NCBI RefSeq assembly: GCF_900155945.1
Contig: NZ_FTMN01000007.1
Coordinates: forward strand, 124,001-188,000
Length of the DNA: 64,000 bases
From: Marinobacterium stanieri
GTDB lineage: Bacteria; Pseudomonadota; Gammaproteobacteria; Pseudomonadales; Balneatricaceae
Reading direction: 5' to 3'
Shown here: one piece after another, positions 1-8,618 of the stretch
How the letters are laid out: the number at the start of each line of letters is the position of its first letter
How positions within the stretch are numbered: the stretch's first letter is position 1
Notes under the pieces: model-generated
Seen by the model: only the letters and a program-made list of their open reading frames with translations
Databases searched by the model: none
What the model was told of the DNA's origin: nothing
Made by a program: the position numbers and the translations under genes

Positions 1-433
1 TACTCTGGGCTTCTTCATATACCTGAGCCAGTGTCAGATCCAACCGGGTCAACTCGGCATCACCACACACATGTTGCTCGGCAGATGATAATGCCTCTGC
101 CGCGCTGCAGTTAAAAGACGGACTCACACCGTCGGTTTGTGGAACCGGTTCGAGCTGCTCCTCAATAAAATGACACCAGCGATCAGTACCGGCCTGAGGT
201 ACACCGCTCTGCCCCCTCAGGCCAAGACGGAACTCGACAACGGAAAACCATTCCTGACTGCCAATATCAGGCCCATGCCCCTGACCGTCACCTGTGCCCA
301 GACGCGCCTCAACGGACTCAAACCAGTCGGTCGTACAGGCCGGATTGTTTGCGACAGGCGGTTCCGGCTGCTCTTGACGGGCACAGCCAGCGAGAATCGA
401 AAAAGACACAACGATCAAAAATAATGAACGCAT
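1..433 (-). CDS. Lipoprotein, LprI/DUF1311-like (partial, 3' end beyond the window)
   Basis: The open frame starts at ATG 433 and runs off the left edge, giving 144 visible codons. The N-terminus is a short hydrophobic signal (MRSLFLIVVSFSI) ending in the lipobox LAGC, so Cys17 should be lipidated and the protein anchored in an envelope membrane. The last visible part has two cysteines and an LDLTLAQVYEEA stretch, resembling the start of an LprI/DUF1311 (PF07007) domain. That is a resemblance by eye and the rest of the domain is outside the window. AAGG lies about 8 bases before the ATG. It follows lhgO on the same strand but a likely terminator separates them, so it is probably its own unit. 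Function unknown. Confidence 0.7.
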   Translation of the reverse strand, partial: MRSLFLIVVSFSILAGCARQEQPEPPVANNPACTTDWFESVEARLGTGDGQGHGPDIGSQEWFSVVEFRLGLRGQSGVPQAGTDRWCHFIEEQLEPVPQTDGVSPSFNCSAAEALSSAEQHVCGDAELTRLDLTLAQVYEEAQS

Positions 434-448
434 GGGGGCATCCTTGAA

Positions 449-482
449 ATAAAACGGGGTGCGGTCAGTCTGACAGCACCCC
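449..482 (-). terminator. Rho-independent terminator after lhgO
   Basis: On the minus strand GGGGTGC and GCACCCC form a perfect 7-bp stem (arms at 476-482 and 456-462), followed by GTTTTATTT. It lies 62 bases past the lhgO stop and before the lipoprotein start. Confidence 0.65.
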
Positions 483-543
483 GGCAAAGTTGAAATATGC
501 GCTTGAACAACACTGGGTTGCTCCGGCCTGTTTCAGAGACTAC

Positions 544-1749
544 TCAACGGCCCAGTTGTTCCTCAACCCGTTCAAGGATGTGGGCACCAATGGGAATCGC
601 CGAGGTAGCCGCCGGTGAAGGCGCATTGCATACCACCAATGCACGCCTGGAGTTAACGAACAGGAAGTCATCCACCAGTGATCCATCCCTGGCAACCGCC
701 TGAGCTCGAACCCCCGCCGGATAGGCCTGCAGATCCTCCAGCGTCAGCTGAGGACAGTACTTGCGCACCTGCTCCAGATAGCCGCTGCGAAACAGGCTGT
801 TCTTCATCTCCATAAGACCGGGTTTGAGATTACGCGCCAGCATCTTCAGCAGCCCCGGATAGGTCAGCATTTCAGACATATCCTTGAGGCTGAAGTCAGA
901 CTTGCGGTAACCCTCACGCTTGAAGGCCAGTACCGCATTGGGCCCAACGGTGACCGTGCCGTCGATCATCCGCGTCAGGTGTACTCCCAGGAACGGCAGA
1001 TCCGGGTCCGGTATCGGATAAATCAGGTGATTCACGATCTGGTTATGCTCCGGCGGCAGCAGGAAGTACTCACCGCGAAACGGAATGATCTTGAACTCCG
1101 GCTCCTGCCCAAGCATCCGAACAATACGGTCGGACATCAGGCCAGCACAGGCCACCAGAAAACCACCCTGAAAACGGACCTTATTGGTGGTGACTTCAAC
1201 CTGATCGGTACCTTCCTGAATCTCACGCACTTCCGAGTTGAAATGGACTTCGCCACCATCAGCCACCACAAGCTCCGCCATTTTCTCGCAAATGCGGGTA
1301 TAGCTCACAATCCCCGTGGAAGGCACGAAAATGCCTCCAACACCGGTGATATTAGGTTCTCGCGCTTTCAGCTGATCAGCATTGAGTACTTCTATCGCCA
1401 ATTCATTCTCAGCACAGCGCCCGATCAACCCCTGCATGCGCTCCAACTCAACCTCGTTGGTTGCAACCAGCAGCTTACCGCATTCGTCAAAGGGGATATC
1501 GTGCTCACGACAAAAGGCCTTGGTGGCCACATTGCCCTCTTTACAGAACTTGGCCTTCAGGCTGCCCGGCTTGTAGTAAACCCCGGCGTGAATCACGCCG
1601 GAATTGTGACCGGTCTGGTGCTGAGCCGGACGACCCTCCTTTTCCAGCACCAGTACCTTTTGACCCGGGAAGCGCTGCTGAAGCTGGCGGGCGGTGGACA
1701 GCCCCAGTATGCCACCACCGATCACGATAAAATCAAATTGCTTGTTCAT
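544..1749 (-). CDS. lhgO: L-2-hydroxyglutarate oxidase/dehydrogenase LhgO
   Basis: A 401-residue FAD-dependent oxidoreductase that would oxidise L-2-hydroxyglutarate to 2-oxoglutarate and pass electrons to the quinone pool at the inner membrane, as in the E. coli LhgO (YgaF) family. The N-terminal dinucleotide-binding motif GGGILG is at residues 11-16. The family segment HNSGVIHAGVYY follows at about 48-59, and the length is typical. It begins 3 bases after the TRAP permease stop and has no clear ribosome site, which suggests translational coupling. Its place as last gene of a TAXI-TRAP operon suggests the transported substrate is 2-hydroxyglutarate, 2-oxoglutarate or a related dicarboxylate (inference). 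Confidence 0.9.
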   Translation of the reverse strand: MNKQFDFIVIGGGILGLSTARQLQQRFPGQKVLVLEKEGRPAQHQTGHNSGVIHAGVYYKPGSLKAKFCKEGNVATKAFCREHDIPFDECGKLLVATNEVELERMQGLIGRCAENELAIEVLNADQLKAREPNITGVGGIFVPSTGIVSYTRICEKMAELVVADGGEVHFNSEVREIQEGTDQVEVTTNKVRFQGGFLVACAGLMSDRIVRMLGQEPEFKIIPFRGEYFLLPPEHNQIVNHLIYPIPDPDLPFLGVHLTRMIDGTVTVGPNAVLAFKREGYRKSDFSLKDMSEMLTYPGLLKMLARNLKPGLMEMKNSLFRSGYLEQVRKYCPQLTLEDLQAYPAGVRAQAVARDGSLVDDFLFVNSRRALVVCNAPSPAATSAIPIGAHILERVEEQLGR

Positions 1750-1752
1750 GGG

Positions 1753-3882
1753 TTATGCAGTCGCCTCCACAGCAGGCGCCAGGCGACGGCTGTAAATGAA
1801 CAGAGCAATGAACACCGCAGCAGCAATCAGATCGAATACCAGCTGACCATGCGGCCAGAGCAGACCCACGGCACAGGCACCACTGAGAATACGCAGTACG
1901 ATATTCAACGGCCCTTCCAGGTAGCCTTCCATCAGGCCGACAAAGGCGTAGAGGCCCAGAATACCGAACACGAAAATGGTCAGGACTTCATCGATACTGC
2001 CACCAATAAACCCGGTGTAGGCAAACAGCAGCGGTACAATGTACAGGCCTTTGGCGATCTTCCAGGCGGTGAAACCGGTCATCATCGGCGGCGTACGCGC
2101 GATAGCTGCCGCAGCAAAGGCTGTCAGACAAACCGGTGGTGTCACGTTGGAGTCCTGTGACAGCCAGAAGATGATCATGTGAGCAGCCAGAAGAATCATC
2201 GCCAGCTTATCGGCATTAATGGCCTGATCCAGTAACTGGCCCTTGAAGTCGGGTGGCACCTGTTCCAGCAAGGCTACAGCCTGGGCTTCACTCATGGGCG
2301 CAGCCAGCGCAGTCAGGCTGTTCGGATCCACCAGCATGAAGATGGCTCTGGCAGTTTCCGGCAGGTTGCCGTTCACGATCAGCTCGATCAGCTCACGCTC
2401 GGCCATGAGGCTGTAGAGCGCCGGCGCTGACAGGGTCGCCAACACAATGTAAGCCGCCGTTACCGGCAAGCCCATACCCAGAACCAGAGACGCCAAAGCG
2501 ACCAGCACCAGAGTAATCAGCAGGCTGCCACCGGCCCAATCGGTCACCATCAGCGAGAAGGTGTTACCGATACCGGTCATCGCCACCACATTGACCACCA
2601 GACCCACGGCCACCAGCAGCATGGCGGTTGTTGCCATGTTGCGAGAGCCCTGCGCCAGTGCGTCCAGAATGTCACGCAGGCCCATCTTCTTGGGTGAGAT
2701 CCATGAGGCCAGTACAACGGAGATGATGGAGATACCCGCAGCATAGGTCGGCGTGAAACCGTAGATCAGCAACGCCACCAGTACTACCAGCGGCAGCAGA
2801 CAATGCCAGCCCTCTTTCAATACTTCTTTAACCGGACGCACATCCATTTCAACAGCATGGGCGTGGCTGCGGCGCGCCTCTACACGCACATAGAAACCCA
2901 CGGACAGGAAGTACTACAACGCCGGAAGCGCCGCGATCGCAATAATTTCCACGTAGGGAATCTGGGTGTAGGACGCCATGATAAAGGCGCCGGCCCCCAT
3001 GACGGGCGGCATCAGCTGGCCACCGGTGGAAGCAGCCGCCTCTACACCGGCCGCAAAACGCGCCGGGAAGCCTGCCTTGCGCATCAATGGAATCGTAATT
3101 ACACCGGTTGATACGGTATTGGCAACGGAAGAACCGGATACAGAGCCCATCAGGCCGGAACCGAGTACGGCAACAAAACCGGGGCCACCAATCATGCGGC
3201 CAGCGGCACAGCGAGACAGTTCAATAATGAAGTCGCCGGCACCGGATTTCACCAGGAAGGCGCCGAACAGGATAAACATGAACACATAGGTCCAGGAGAT
3301 TCGGGCAATGGAGCCGAACATCCCCTCGGACGAGAAATAACTGCGGTAAAGCACGGTTTCCAGGCTCAGGCCCGGAAAATTGAACATGCCATCCACATAC
3401 TGCCCCCACCAGAACACATAGGTCAGTGCAAATACAATCAAGCAGGGAATAAACCAGCCAGTGGTACGGCGCGTCATTTCAAGCGCCACCAGTATCGCCA
3501 CCACAGCGACGACCCAGTCACTGGTTATGAAGTGTACGCCACGCTCATAAAGCGCATCTTCAAACAGAATCAGGTAGAACGTCGTTCCCACCGCAATGGC
3601 ACCGATCAGCAGATCCAGACCGATCACCCATCCGGCGTTTGCCCGTTTCTTTGACAGCGGCACCATCAGTGCACAGATCAGGGCAAAACCGGAGAAATGG
3701 ATAGCGGACACCCAGAGCTCGGACAGGGTCCCCAGAGTGTTGAAATAGATATGTGCCAACGCAAAGAGTACGCCAGCCCAGTAAACAAAGCGCCCGGTGG
3801 CACCCTGCTCATCACGCTGGGTCAGCTCCATGGATTTGAGCTTTTCGGCGGTTTGCGTGTCGGTGTGTGAGGAAGCAGACAT
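1753..3882 (-). pseudogene. TRAP transporter fused 4TM-12TM permease (TAXI type), interrupted by an in-frame amber codon
   Basis: This encodes the fused small/large (DctQ-DctM) membrane component that pairs with TAXI receptors. The N-terminal part ends in ALPAL, then comes TAG at 2914-2916, then YFLSVGFYVRVEARR and the rest in the same frame. There is thus no frameshift, only one nonsense codon. Read through, it would be 709 codons from ATG 3882, a normal size for the family. The core segment EAAASTGGQLMPPVMGA is typical of TAXI permeases. I prefer ATG 3882 (AGGA 8 bases upstream) to an earlier TTG at 3909. The downstream half could only restart from a GTG inside a membrane helix, so two working subunits are unlikely. 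A TTG (Leu) to TAG change is the simplest origin; sequencing error is possible. Confidence 0.85.
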
Positions 3883-3914
3883 CACTTCATTCCTGATTGC
3901 AGCATTCAAAAGGA

Positions 3915-3938
3915 GGATCGGCCAAAAATGGCCGATCC
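3915..3938 (-). terminator. Intercistronic hairpin between TRAP receptor and permease
   Basis: Perfect 9-bp inverted repeat GGATCGGCC / GGCCGATCC with a 6-base loop, followed on the minus strand by TCCTTTTG. It sits between the receptor stop and the permease start. Such stems usually act as partial terminators or 3'-end stabilisers that keep the binding protein in excess over the permease. Confidence 0.5.
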
Positions 3939-3950
3939 TTGTGAGCAGGC

Positions 3951-4979
3951 TTATTCAGCGACCAGGTGGTCCGGAATAGAGATGCCCATTTCGGTGTAGT
4001 AGCGTGCAGCACCCGGGTGCAGCGGAACCGGCAGACCGGCAATCGCTTTTTCCAGTGCCATCGCTTTGGTGGCCTTGTGAATGCTGTTCAGGAACGGCAG
4101 GTTTTCATAGATGGTTTTGGTCAGCATGTAGACATCTTCTTCGCTGATATCATCACGAACAGCCAGGAAGTTCGGCTGTGCCATGGTGTTGATGTCCTGA
4201 GTCTGACCCGGGTAGGTGTTGGCCGGGATCACGTAACGGGTCCACAGCTTGTAGTTGCCATTGGCTTCAGCCATCTGCTCATCGCTGAAATCCAGTACAC
4301 GGATATCATCGCCCATGGCCGCGTAAGCGCGGGTAATTGCAGATGCCGGAACGCCCGCCGGGATGTTCATGCCGTCGATGGTGCCGTTCTGCAGCGCATC
4401 AGCAGAGGCGCCGTAACCCATGTGTGCCAGGTTGAAGCCGTCAACGTTTACACCCAGGTTACCCAGGATGGTGCGGCCTGAACCTTCAGTACCGGAGTTC
4501 TTTTTACCGATGGAGAACTTCTGACCTTCCAGGCCATTGAGGTCGGTGATGGTACCCGTCTGAGCATACTGGCTGCGCACTACGAAATGCTCAACGTTCT
4601 GCCACAGCATGCTGACAGAGCGCAGACCTTCCTGCTTGCCAGAGGTTTCCATTGCGCCTTCGCCGCTCCAGGCCCAGGCACCATACAGACCCTGCAGGAT
4701 GGCGAACTGTGCTTCATTTTCACGCAGCAGCTTGATGTTTTCACCAGAACCCGCGGAGTTGATCGCAGACATGGAGATGCCCTGAGTCGGCTCCAGTTTC
4801 ACCTTGGTCAGCGTTGCCAGTGCCACACCTACCGGATAGTAGGTACCGCCGGTAGAGGCCGTCGCCAGGATGTAGGAACGCGAGTCAGCCGCCTGTGCCA
4901 GCGTTGCAGTACCTGCCAGCGCGCCAACGGTGAGAGAAAGCCCCAGTGCCTTGATCAGGGTGCGTTTGCCTTGGTTCAT
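3951..4979 (-). CDS. TAXI-family TRAP transporter solute receptor
   Basis: A 342-residue periplasmic binding protein. The signal peptide of about 30 residues ends ATLAQA|A, and the mature start SRSYILATASTGGTYYPVG is the usual opening of TAXI receptors (PF16868). ATG 4979 is chosen because AAGGA lies 7 bases upstream; a longer frame reaching to 5069 has no such site and would bury the signal peptide. It is the first gene of receptor-permease-lhgO on the minus strand. A sigma-54 promoter lies about 50 bases upstream, and a DctB/DctD-like pair is encoded just before it. The substrate is not readable from sequence; TAXI receptors commonly take glutamate, 2-oxoglutarate or related acids. Confidence 0.9.
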   Translation of the reverse strand: MNQGKRTLIKALGLSLTVGALAGTATLAQAADSRSYILATASTGGTYYPVGVALATLTKVKLEPTQGISMSAINSAGSGENIKLLRENEAQFAILQGLYGAWAWSGEGAMETSGKQEGLRSVSMLWQNVEHFVVRSQYAQTGTITDLNGLEGQKFSIGKKNSGTEGSGRTILGNLGVNVDGFNLAHMGYGASADALQNGTIDGMNIPAGVPASAITRAYAAMGDDIRVLDFSDEQMAEANGNYKLWTRYVIPANTYPGQTQDINTMAQPNFLAVRDDISEEDVYMLTKTIYENLPFLNSIHKATKAMALEKAIAGLPVPLHPGAARYYTEMGISIPDHLVAE

Positions 4980-5030
4980 AGTAATTTCCTTAACTGTCGT
5001 TTTCGTTGTTGTATTGACACCAACAGGTAT

Positions 5031-5046
5031 AGCAGAAAACGGGCCA
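5031..5046 (-). promoter_or_regulatory. Sigma-54 (RpoN) promoter for the TAXI-TRAP/lhgO operon
   Basis: Minus strand TGGCCCGTTTTCTGCT matches TGGCAC-N5-TTGCW at 8 of 10 fixed positions, with GG and GC exactly 12 bases apart (-24/-12). Transcription would start near 5019, giving a leader of about 40 bases before ATG 4979. The adjacent sigma-54 activator gene makes this site credible. Confidence 0.7.
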
Positions 5047-5104
5047 ACTTCAGGAAACACACAAGACATTGATTTAAAAGAGTTTTATTTTCAGTAATTT
5101 AACA

Positions 5105-5156
5105 AATAAGCAATTTTTGGCCGATAGCCCCTCTAGGGCGTAAGCAAAAAATGGCC
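5105..5156. promoter_or_regulatory. Pair of 18-bp direct repeats, candidate upstream activator sites
   Basis: AATAAGCAATTTTTGGCC (5105-5122) and CGTAAGCAAAAAATGGCC (5139-5156) match at 12 of 18 positions, including TAAGCAA and TGGCC. Their centres are 34 bp apart, about three helical turns. They lie 60-125 bp upstream of the sigma-54 promoter, the usual place for enhancer sites of DctD/NtrC-type activators. The second repeat touches the stop codon of the regulator gene. Confidence 0.45.
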
Positions 5157-6523
5157 TATTCGTCGGTAAAATCACCGCGATTGAGACCATAGCGCAGCAT
5201 TTTCTGATTCAGCGTCCGCCTTGGCAGGTCCAGTTCTTCCATCACAGCCTTGATATTTCCCTTGTGACGCTCCAGCGCATCTCGAATCAGGCGTGACTCA
5301 TAATCGGCAACCTGAACCGCCAATGGCAAGGTTGTGCTGTTCATCACCGGTTTGAACATCTGCGGCTGCTGACGAGACAGCAGATCCACCAGACTTATGC
5401 GGGAGTCGATCGCATAACGAATCGCGATATTCTTCAACTCTCGCACATTGCCCGGCCAGGCATAGGCCTGGAGCGCCTGGATGTCATGGTCCGACAACTC
5501 CCGCGGTTCCCGGTTATGGTCCAGCGCCCCCCGGTGCACATAATGCGCGAACAGGAGCGGGACATCTTCCAGCCGCTCACGCAGTGGAGGAATATGCAGC
5601 TCCGACATGCTGAGACGGTAGAACAGATCTTCGCGAAACCCCGGGTCATCTCGCAGGTCGACCTTGGCCGCCGCGATCACCCGCAGGTCGACCGGAATTG
5701 GTGCATTGGCCCCAAGGCGTTCGATCTGGTGTTCCTGCAACGCACGCAGCACCTTCACCTGAAGATTCAGGGGCATGCTTTCAATTTCATCCAGAAACAG
5801 CGTACCGCCACTGGCATATTCAAACTTGCCGATGCGGCGCTTGGCGGCATGGGTAAAGGCACCCGCCTCATGGCCAAACAACTCGCTCTCAATCAGGTTT
5901 TCAGGAATGGCACCGCAGTTGATCGGCACAAAATGGCGCTTGTTGCGGCGGCTGTATTCATGCAGACACTGGGCTACCAGTTCCTTGCCGGTACCGGTCT
6001 CGCCATAGATGATCACGTTGGTATCCAGCTCGGCCAGTGCCAGGATTTCGCCCCGCAGGCGCTGAATGGCCGGTGAGATACCGATCAAACGGGCATCAAT
6101 GTCGCTGCGGGTATTCAGGTTCTGCTGCAGACGCAGGTTTTCCAGCGTCAGTCTGCGCTTCTCGCAGGCCCGCTGCACCCTTTCCACCAGTCGATCCGGT
6201 ACGTAGGGCTTTTCAATAAAGTCGTAGGCACCGCCCCGCATGGCTTCGGTCGCCATATCCACATCGCCATGGGCGGTGAGCAAAATCACCGGCAGGTCTG
6301 GCGCTCGCTTCAATGCCTCTTGCATCAATGCCAAACCATCCATGCCCGGCATGCGGACATCCGTGAGCAGAACAGCATCACACTGGCTGTCGATATGCGG
6401 CAGAACACTCTCCGCCGAACTGAAAGCGTCCACATTGAACCCGGACAGCTCCAGCCACTGGCCGGTGGCCTCACGCACCATCGCTTCGTCATCAACCAGC
6501 AATACGCGGCCTTGAATGTTCAT
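5156..6523 (-). CDS. Sigma-54-dependent response regulator, DctD-like
   Basis: 455 residues: receiver domain (1-120, acidic pocket DDE at 11-13, phospho-acceptor Asp55 in LLTDVRMPG, conserved Lys in EKPY); AAA+ sigma-54 domain with Walker A GETGTGKE and Walker B GGTLFLDE; and a C-terminal Fis-type helix-turn-helix. The closest well-known family is DctD, which activates C4-dicarboxylate uptake genes. The GAFTGA loop that contacts sigma-54 reads GAFTHA (5846-5863), an unusual change. The start overlaps the kinase stop (ATGA), so the two are coupled. The target is probably the TRAP operon directly downstream. Confidence 0.88.
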   Translation of the reverse strand: MNIQGRVLLVDDEAMVREATGQWLELSGFNVDAFSSAESVLPHIDSQCDAVLLTDVRMPGMDGLALMQEALKRAPDLPVILLTAHGDVDMATEAMRGGAYDFIEKPYVPDRLVERVQRACEKRRLTLENLRLQQNLNTRSDIDARLIGISPAIQRLRGEILALAELDTNVIIYGETGTGKELVAQCLHEYSRRNKRHFVPINCGAIPENLIESELFGHEAGAFTHAAKRRIGKFEYASGGTLFLDEIESMPLNLQVKVLRALQEHQIERLGANAPIPVDLRVIAAAKVDLRDDPGFREDLFYRLSMSELHIPPLRERLEDVPLLFAHYVHRGALDHNREPRELSDHDIQALQAYAWPGNVRELKNIAIRYAIDSRISLVDLLSRQQPQMFKPVMNSTTLPLAVQVADYESRLIRDALERHKGNIKAVMEELDLPRRTLNQKMLRYGLNRGDFTDE

Positions 6524-8610
6524 GTGTCTGCCTCTTCATGTTTGCAATCGTTCGGGTCCCGAAACACGGGCATGGCGACCCTGAAACAGGCGCCCTGCTC
6601 AGTGTCCACCACTTGAATCTCACCACCCAGGTCACGCAGGATACTGCTGACAATGGCCAGCCCCAGGCCAAGCCCCTGCCCAACCTCCTTGGTTGTGAAG
6701 AAGGGCTCAAATAGCTGTGGGAGATTCTCCGGTGCGATACCCGGCCCATTATCACGCACCTCCAGAACCACCAGTTGCTCCCTGATGTCCTGAATGCCGA
6801 TCCAAAGCCTGTGCTCACCCGACTGGCCGGCCATCGCATCGCAGGCATTTTTAATCAGGTTGATCATCACCTGTTCATAGCGGGCATTGTCACCTGCCAC
6901 TCTCAGATCGGCATCGGGCGCCTGATACTCCAGTCGCAGCTCCAGCTCGTCAAAGCGGCCACGAAACATCTGCAGCACCTGAGTCATCACCTGGTGCAGG
7001 CTCACCGGCTCTATCCGTTCAGGCTTTTTATAGGCGAAGGTTTTGAGCTGGCCGGTAATCAGCGCCATACGGTCCAGCAACTGTTCCTGCTGCTTCAAAT
7101 TTCGAGTAAGCGCCTCGGGCTGTTCGAGCAGACGTTCGGCAATGGCCAAATAGGTGCGCATCGCCGTCATGGGCTGGTTCAGCTCATGCACCACGGATGC
7201 TGACATCCGCCCCAGTGCAGCCAGCTTACCCGCCTGAACCAGCTCCGCCTGGGCTTCTTCCAGCGCTCGTGTACGCTCGACCACTTTCTGCTCCAGCGAT
7301 TCATTGGCTTCACGCAGTGCCTGCTCCAGTCGCTTGCGGCGGCTGATATCGATGATGGTGACGAGGTAGCCCAATTCTGGATGCCTTGCCATCTGGCGAA
7401 TGGAGATCATCATCGGGAAGGCACTGCCATCCGCACGCTGACCCACCACCTCAAGGCCGGTTAACGGCTGGAAACGGTCAGTCCCCAGCGCATCCAGTGC
7501 AGCTCTGAGTGGACGAGCATCAAACCCCTTTTCCAGAAACTCCACCACAGGACGATGACGGATCAACTCTACCGACACACCGAAAATCTGCATGCCCATG
7601 GGATTGATCAACTCAATGCGGCCACTGCGGTCGATGTGTATCAACCCTACCTGAGCCGTGTTGATGATATCGCGCTGCTGGGCTTCACTGCGGGCACGTT
7701 CGCGCATGCGCTCCTGCTGCAGCCGCTTCTTGTGACGAGTTTCACGCAGATACAGCAGCAATAGTGCCAACGCGACGCCCACTGCCAGAATCGCACCTAC
7801 AAGTGTGCGCGACTGGGTTATGGCCGGTCGGATATCCGTCAGCACAGCCACCTGCCAGCCCAGATCATCCAGTTGCACCTGCTGCACGATCCACTGCTGC
7901 TGACCCAGTGAGACCAGTTGTAACTCTCGTCCTTCACCAAGCTGCAGCGGTGCTTGAGGCTCCAAGGGCCAATCGGGTACGGTGCCAAAAATCAATTCGC
8001 TTTGCTTGGATTGAACGACCAGCGGATAGTCAATCGACAGCTGTTTGCGCAGCTGGGGCATATCCAGACGCATCACGGCAACGCCGGCCAGACGGTCGGT
8101 GTAAATCGGCGCCGACATGTACAGGCTGGCGATACCTGTTTCGGCATTGAAACGAAGCTCCAGCCCCTGCTCACCGGCCAGCGCCTGGGCAAAATAGCGC
8201 GCATTGCGCTCGGGACTGCGGGGGTGAGCAAGGGGTTCGCGCCAGTTACTGTACGCCAGCGGCTGCCCCTCGCGGTCAAGTACAAATAGTGCCGTAGAGC
8301 CCGCCACCAGATTCACCTGCTCCAGCACACGGTTAACTGTCGCCTGGTTTTTGGCATCGGGCTGCAGAAGACGATGCACATCGGTGTTCTGTGCAACCAG
8401 GAAAGGCAGGTAATTGTATTGGCTCAGGACCAGCCGCATCTGACTGATACTGGAAAGGAGTCGGTCAGCCCCCTGGGCATGCAGCGAGGTCAGTGCCCAG
8501 TCACGGGAGAGCTTTCCGCCCCCCCAGGCCAACAGCAACACAAGCAGTGAATACAGGGTGACCGTCAACCAAAGCGGCAATTTGAGGGGGTGCGGAAAGA
8601 ATGTTTTCAC
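6520..8610 (-). CDS. Sensor histidine kinase, DctB-like
   Basis: 696 residues starting with GTG at 8610. Two membrane helices (about 12-30 and 270-290) bracket a periplasmic sensor region of Cache type. They are followed by a PAS domain with FGVSVELIRHRPVVEFLEKG, a coiled coil, a dimerisation domain with phospho-His in SASVVHELNQPM, and an ATPase domain with DNGPGIAPENL and GLGLGLAIV. The HELNQPMTAMRTYL box is the DctB type. The gene starts 8 bases after the trmH stop and overlaps the regulator gene by 4 bases. It likely senses the TRAP substrate in the periplasm and phosphorylates the downstream regulator (inference from order). Confidence 0.88.
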   Translation of the reverse strand: MKTFFPHPLKLPLWLTVTLYSLLVLLLAWGGGKLSRDWALTSLHAQGADRLLSSISQMRLVLSQYNYLPFLVAQNTDVHRLLQPDAKNQATVNRVLEQVNLVAGSTALFVLDREGQPLAYSNWREPLAHPRSPERNARYFAQALAGEQGLELRFNAETGIASLYMSAPIYTDRLAGVAVMRLDMPQLRKQLSIDYPLVVQSKQSELIFGTVPDWPLEPQAPLQLGEGRELQLVSLGQQQWIVQQVQLDDLGWQVAVLTDIRPAITQSRTLVGAILAVGVALALLLLYLRETRHKKRLQQERMRERARSEAQQRDIINTAQVGLIHIDRSGRIELINPMGMQIFGVSVELIRHRPVVEFLEKGFDARPLRAALDALGTDRFQPLTGLEVVGQRADGSAFPMMISIRQMARHPELGYLVTIIDISRRKRLEQALREANESLEQKVVERTRALEEAQAELVQAGKLAALGRMSASVVHELNQPMTAMRTYLAIAERLLEQPEALTRNLKQQEQLLDRMALITGQLKTFAYKKPERIEPVSLHQVMTQVLQMFRGRFDELELRLEYQAPDADLRVAGDNARYEQVMINLIKNACDAMAGQSGEHRLWIGIQDIREQLVVLEVRDNGPGIAPENLPQLFEPFFTTKEVGQGLGLGLAIVSSILRDLGGEIQVVDTEQGACFRVAMPVFRDPNDCKHEEADT

Positions 8611-8618
8611 AATGATCG

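Noticed and set aside
979-2160. 393-codon plus-strand open frame opposite lhgO and the permease
   Set aside because: It lies antisense to two clear families and its translation has no recognisable domain; a composition shadow.
2914-2916. TAG as a pyrrolysine or programmed read-through codon
   Set aside because: The flanking protein pattern calls for an ordinary hydrophobic residue there and nothing in the window suggests special decoding.
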